This document shows positions 63,479 through 64,000 of a stretch of DNA of 64,000 nucleotides, in pieces. Origin of the DNA: Colius striatus (Eukaryota > Chordata > Aves > Coliiformes > Coliidae); the NCBI RefSeq assembly GCF_028858725.1, contig NC_084767.1, forward strand, positions 34,575,519 through 34,639,518, written 5' to 3'. The notes beneath the pieces are model-generated. The model ran no database searches. It worked only from the letters and a program-made list of their open reading frames with translations, and was not told where the DNA came from. Made by a program: the position numbers and the translations under genes. Position 1 is the stretch's first letter, and each line of letters begins with the position of its first letter.

Positions 63479-63498
63479 CCTAAATTTTCTAGAAAGCA
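63453..63498. repeat. 46-bp exact repeat, copy 2
   Basis: This copy spans the 5' edge of CR1 copy I and the neighbouring flank. It is identical to 62314-62359, lying 1139 bp away in the same orientation. Confidence 0.95.
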
Positions 63499-64000
63499 GC
63501 CTTTGTTCTTTGTTCTCTGGAGAGAAATTTCAAGGTGACTAGAAAAGTCCCTTATATGGATAAAACTATGCTTATAATTAGAACAGACTTCTTATATGAT
63601 CATTTTACATTTCTTATTGATGTTAGCAGATTGCAGGAAAAGGTATAGGCACTTGAAAAGATACAAAACTAAAACTGAGTTATTTTAATTCTGTATTATA
63701 AAAAAACACAACCTACATCATCCCGTTTAGAACAGAACTACAAAGCTATGTGGCTGCTTTCTTGAAAGTCTGAGCAGCTATGGCAAGCTATTCATTAGTA
63801 AATAAGTAAAAGGACACACAAAGTTCACAAATTATTCCTGAGTTTCACAGCAGCACTTGAAGATTATCACACAAGGTGCAGCAAATGAAGTCATGCAAGA
63901 ATTTGAGAGGTGAGGAGGTCACAAATGGAAGAGGTAAAGGCAAGCGCTGGCCTGTGGACTGTTACATTAAAACTGGCCATCTAGAGTTTTAAATCACTTC
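63499..64000. other. Window end, no gene seen
   Basis: About 500 bases of AT-rich DNA without a recognisable feature. Confidence 0.5.

Noticed and set aside
9290..64000. Exons of neighbouring genes expected near FZD7 in amniotes (for example CDK15 or KIAA2012)
   Set aside because: No open segment with flanking splice signals and recognisable protein sequence could be identified by eye. A protein-to-genome alignment would settle it.
1..64000. tRNA, rRNA, CRISPR arrays and bacterial-type operons
   Set aside because: No cloverleaf, rRNA core or regularly spaced direct repeats were seen; the only regular arrays are microsatellites.

Overview
The window looks like nuclear DNA of a bird. Two things show this: a complete, intronless Frizzled receptor gene whose protein closely resembles avian FZD7, and at least nine truncated CR1 LINEs carrying the typical avian CR1 3' end (an imperfect ATTCTATGAT-type repeat) and ORF2 tail. 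No bacterial-style gene organisation, rRNA, tRNA or CRISPR array is visible. The order within birds cannot be fixed from this sequence alone.

Layout. 1-6600: AT-rich upstream DNA without a supportable gene, interrupted by two large strand-asymmetric microsatellites: a 212-base all-pyrimidine tract at 3761-3972 and a 432-base all-purine tract at 5509-5940. About 6640-8140: a CpG island holding the promoter (inverted CCAAT box, GC boxes, TATA-like element), a long GC-rich leader with one upstream ATG, and the start of the coding region. 7568-9289: FZD7, 573 residues in one exon. 9290 to about 11240: an AU-rich 3' UTR with a likely polyadenylation signal at 11217-11222. From there to 64000 I find no host exon. 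This is a gene desert with CR1 copies at 15.9-17.8 kb and 42.3-63.5 kb, a probable solo LTR of an avian endogenous retrovirus near 22.6-23.2 kb, simple repeats and several compact inverted repeats. The 17.8-42.3 kb stretch is CR1-free, which fits a cis-regulatory landscape around a developmental gene, but that is inference.

Function. The only intact gene encodes a Wnt receptor of the FZD1/2/7 group. The rest is either its possible control DNA or inert retroposon debris. All CR1 copies are 5' truncated and carry frameshifts, stops or internal deletions, so none could move by itself. I found no convincing new biological system. The most checkable oddities are a perfect 22-bp inverted repeat with a 4-base loop at 33695-33742, a 46-bp exact duplication of a CR1 edge at 62314 and 63453, a CR1 internal deletion with 6-bp microhomology at about 59620, and the paired two-phase polypurine/polypyrimidine arrays upstream of FZD7.
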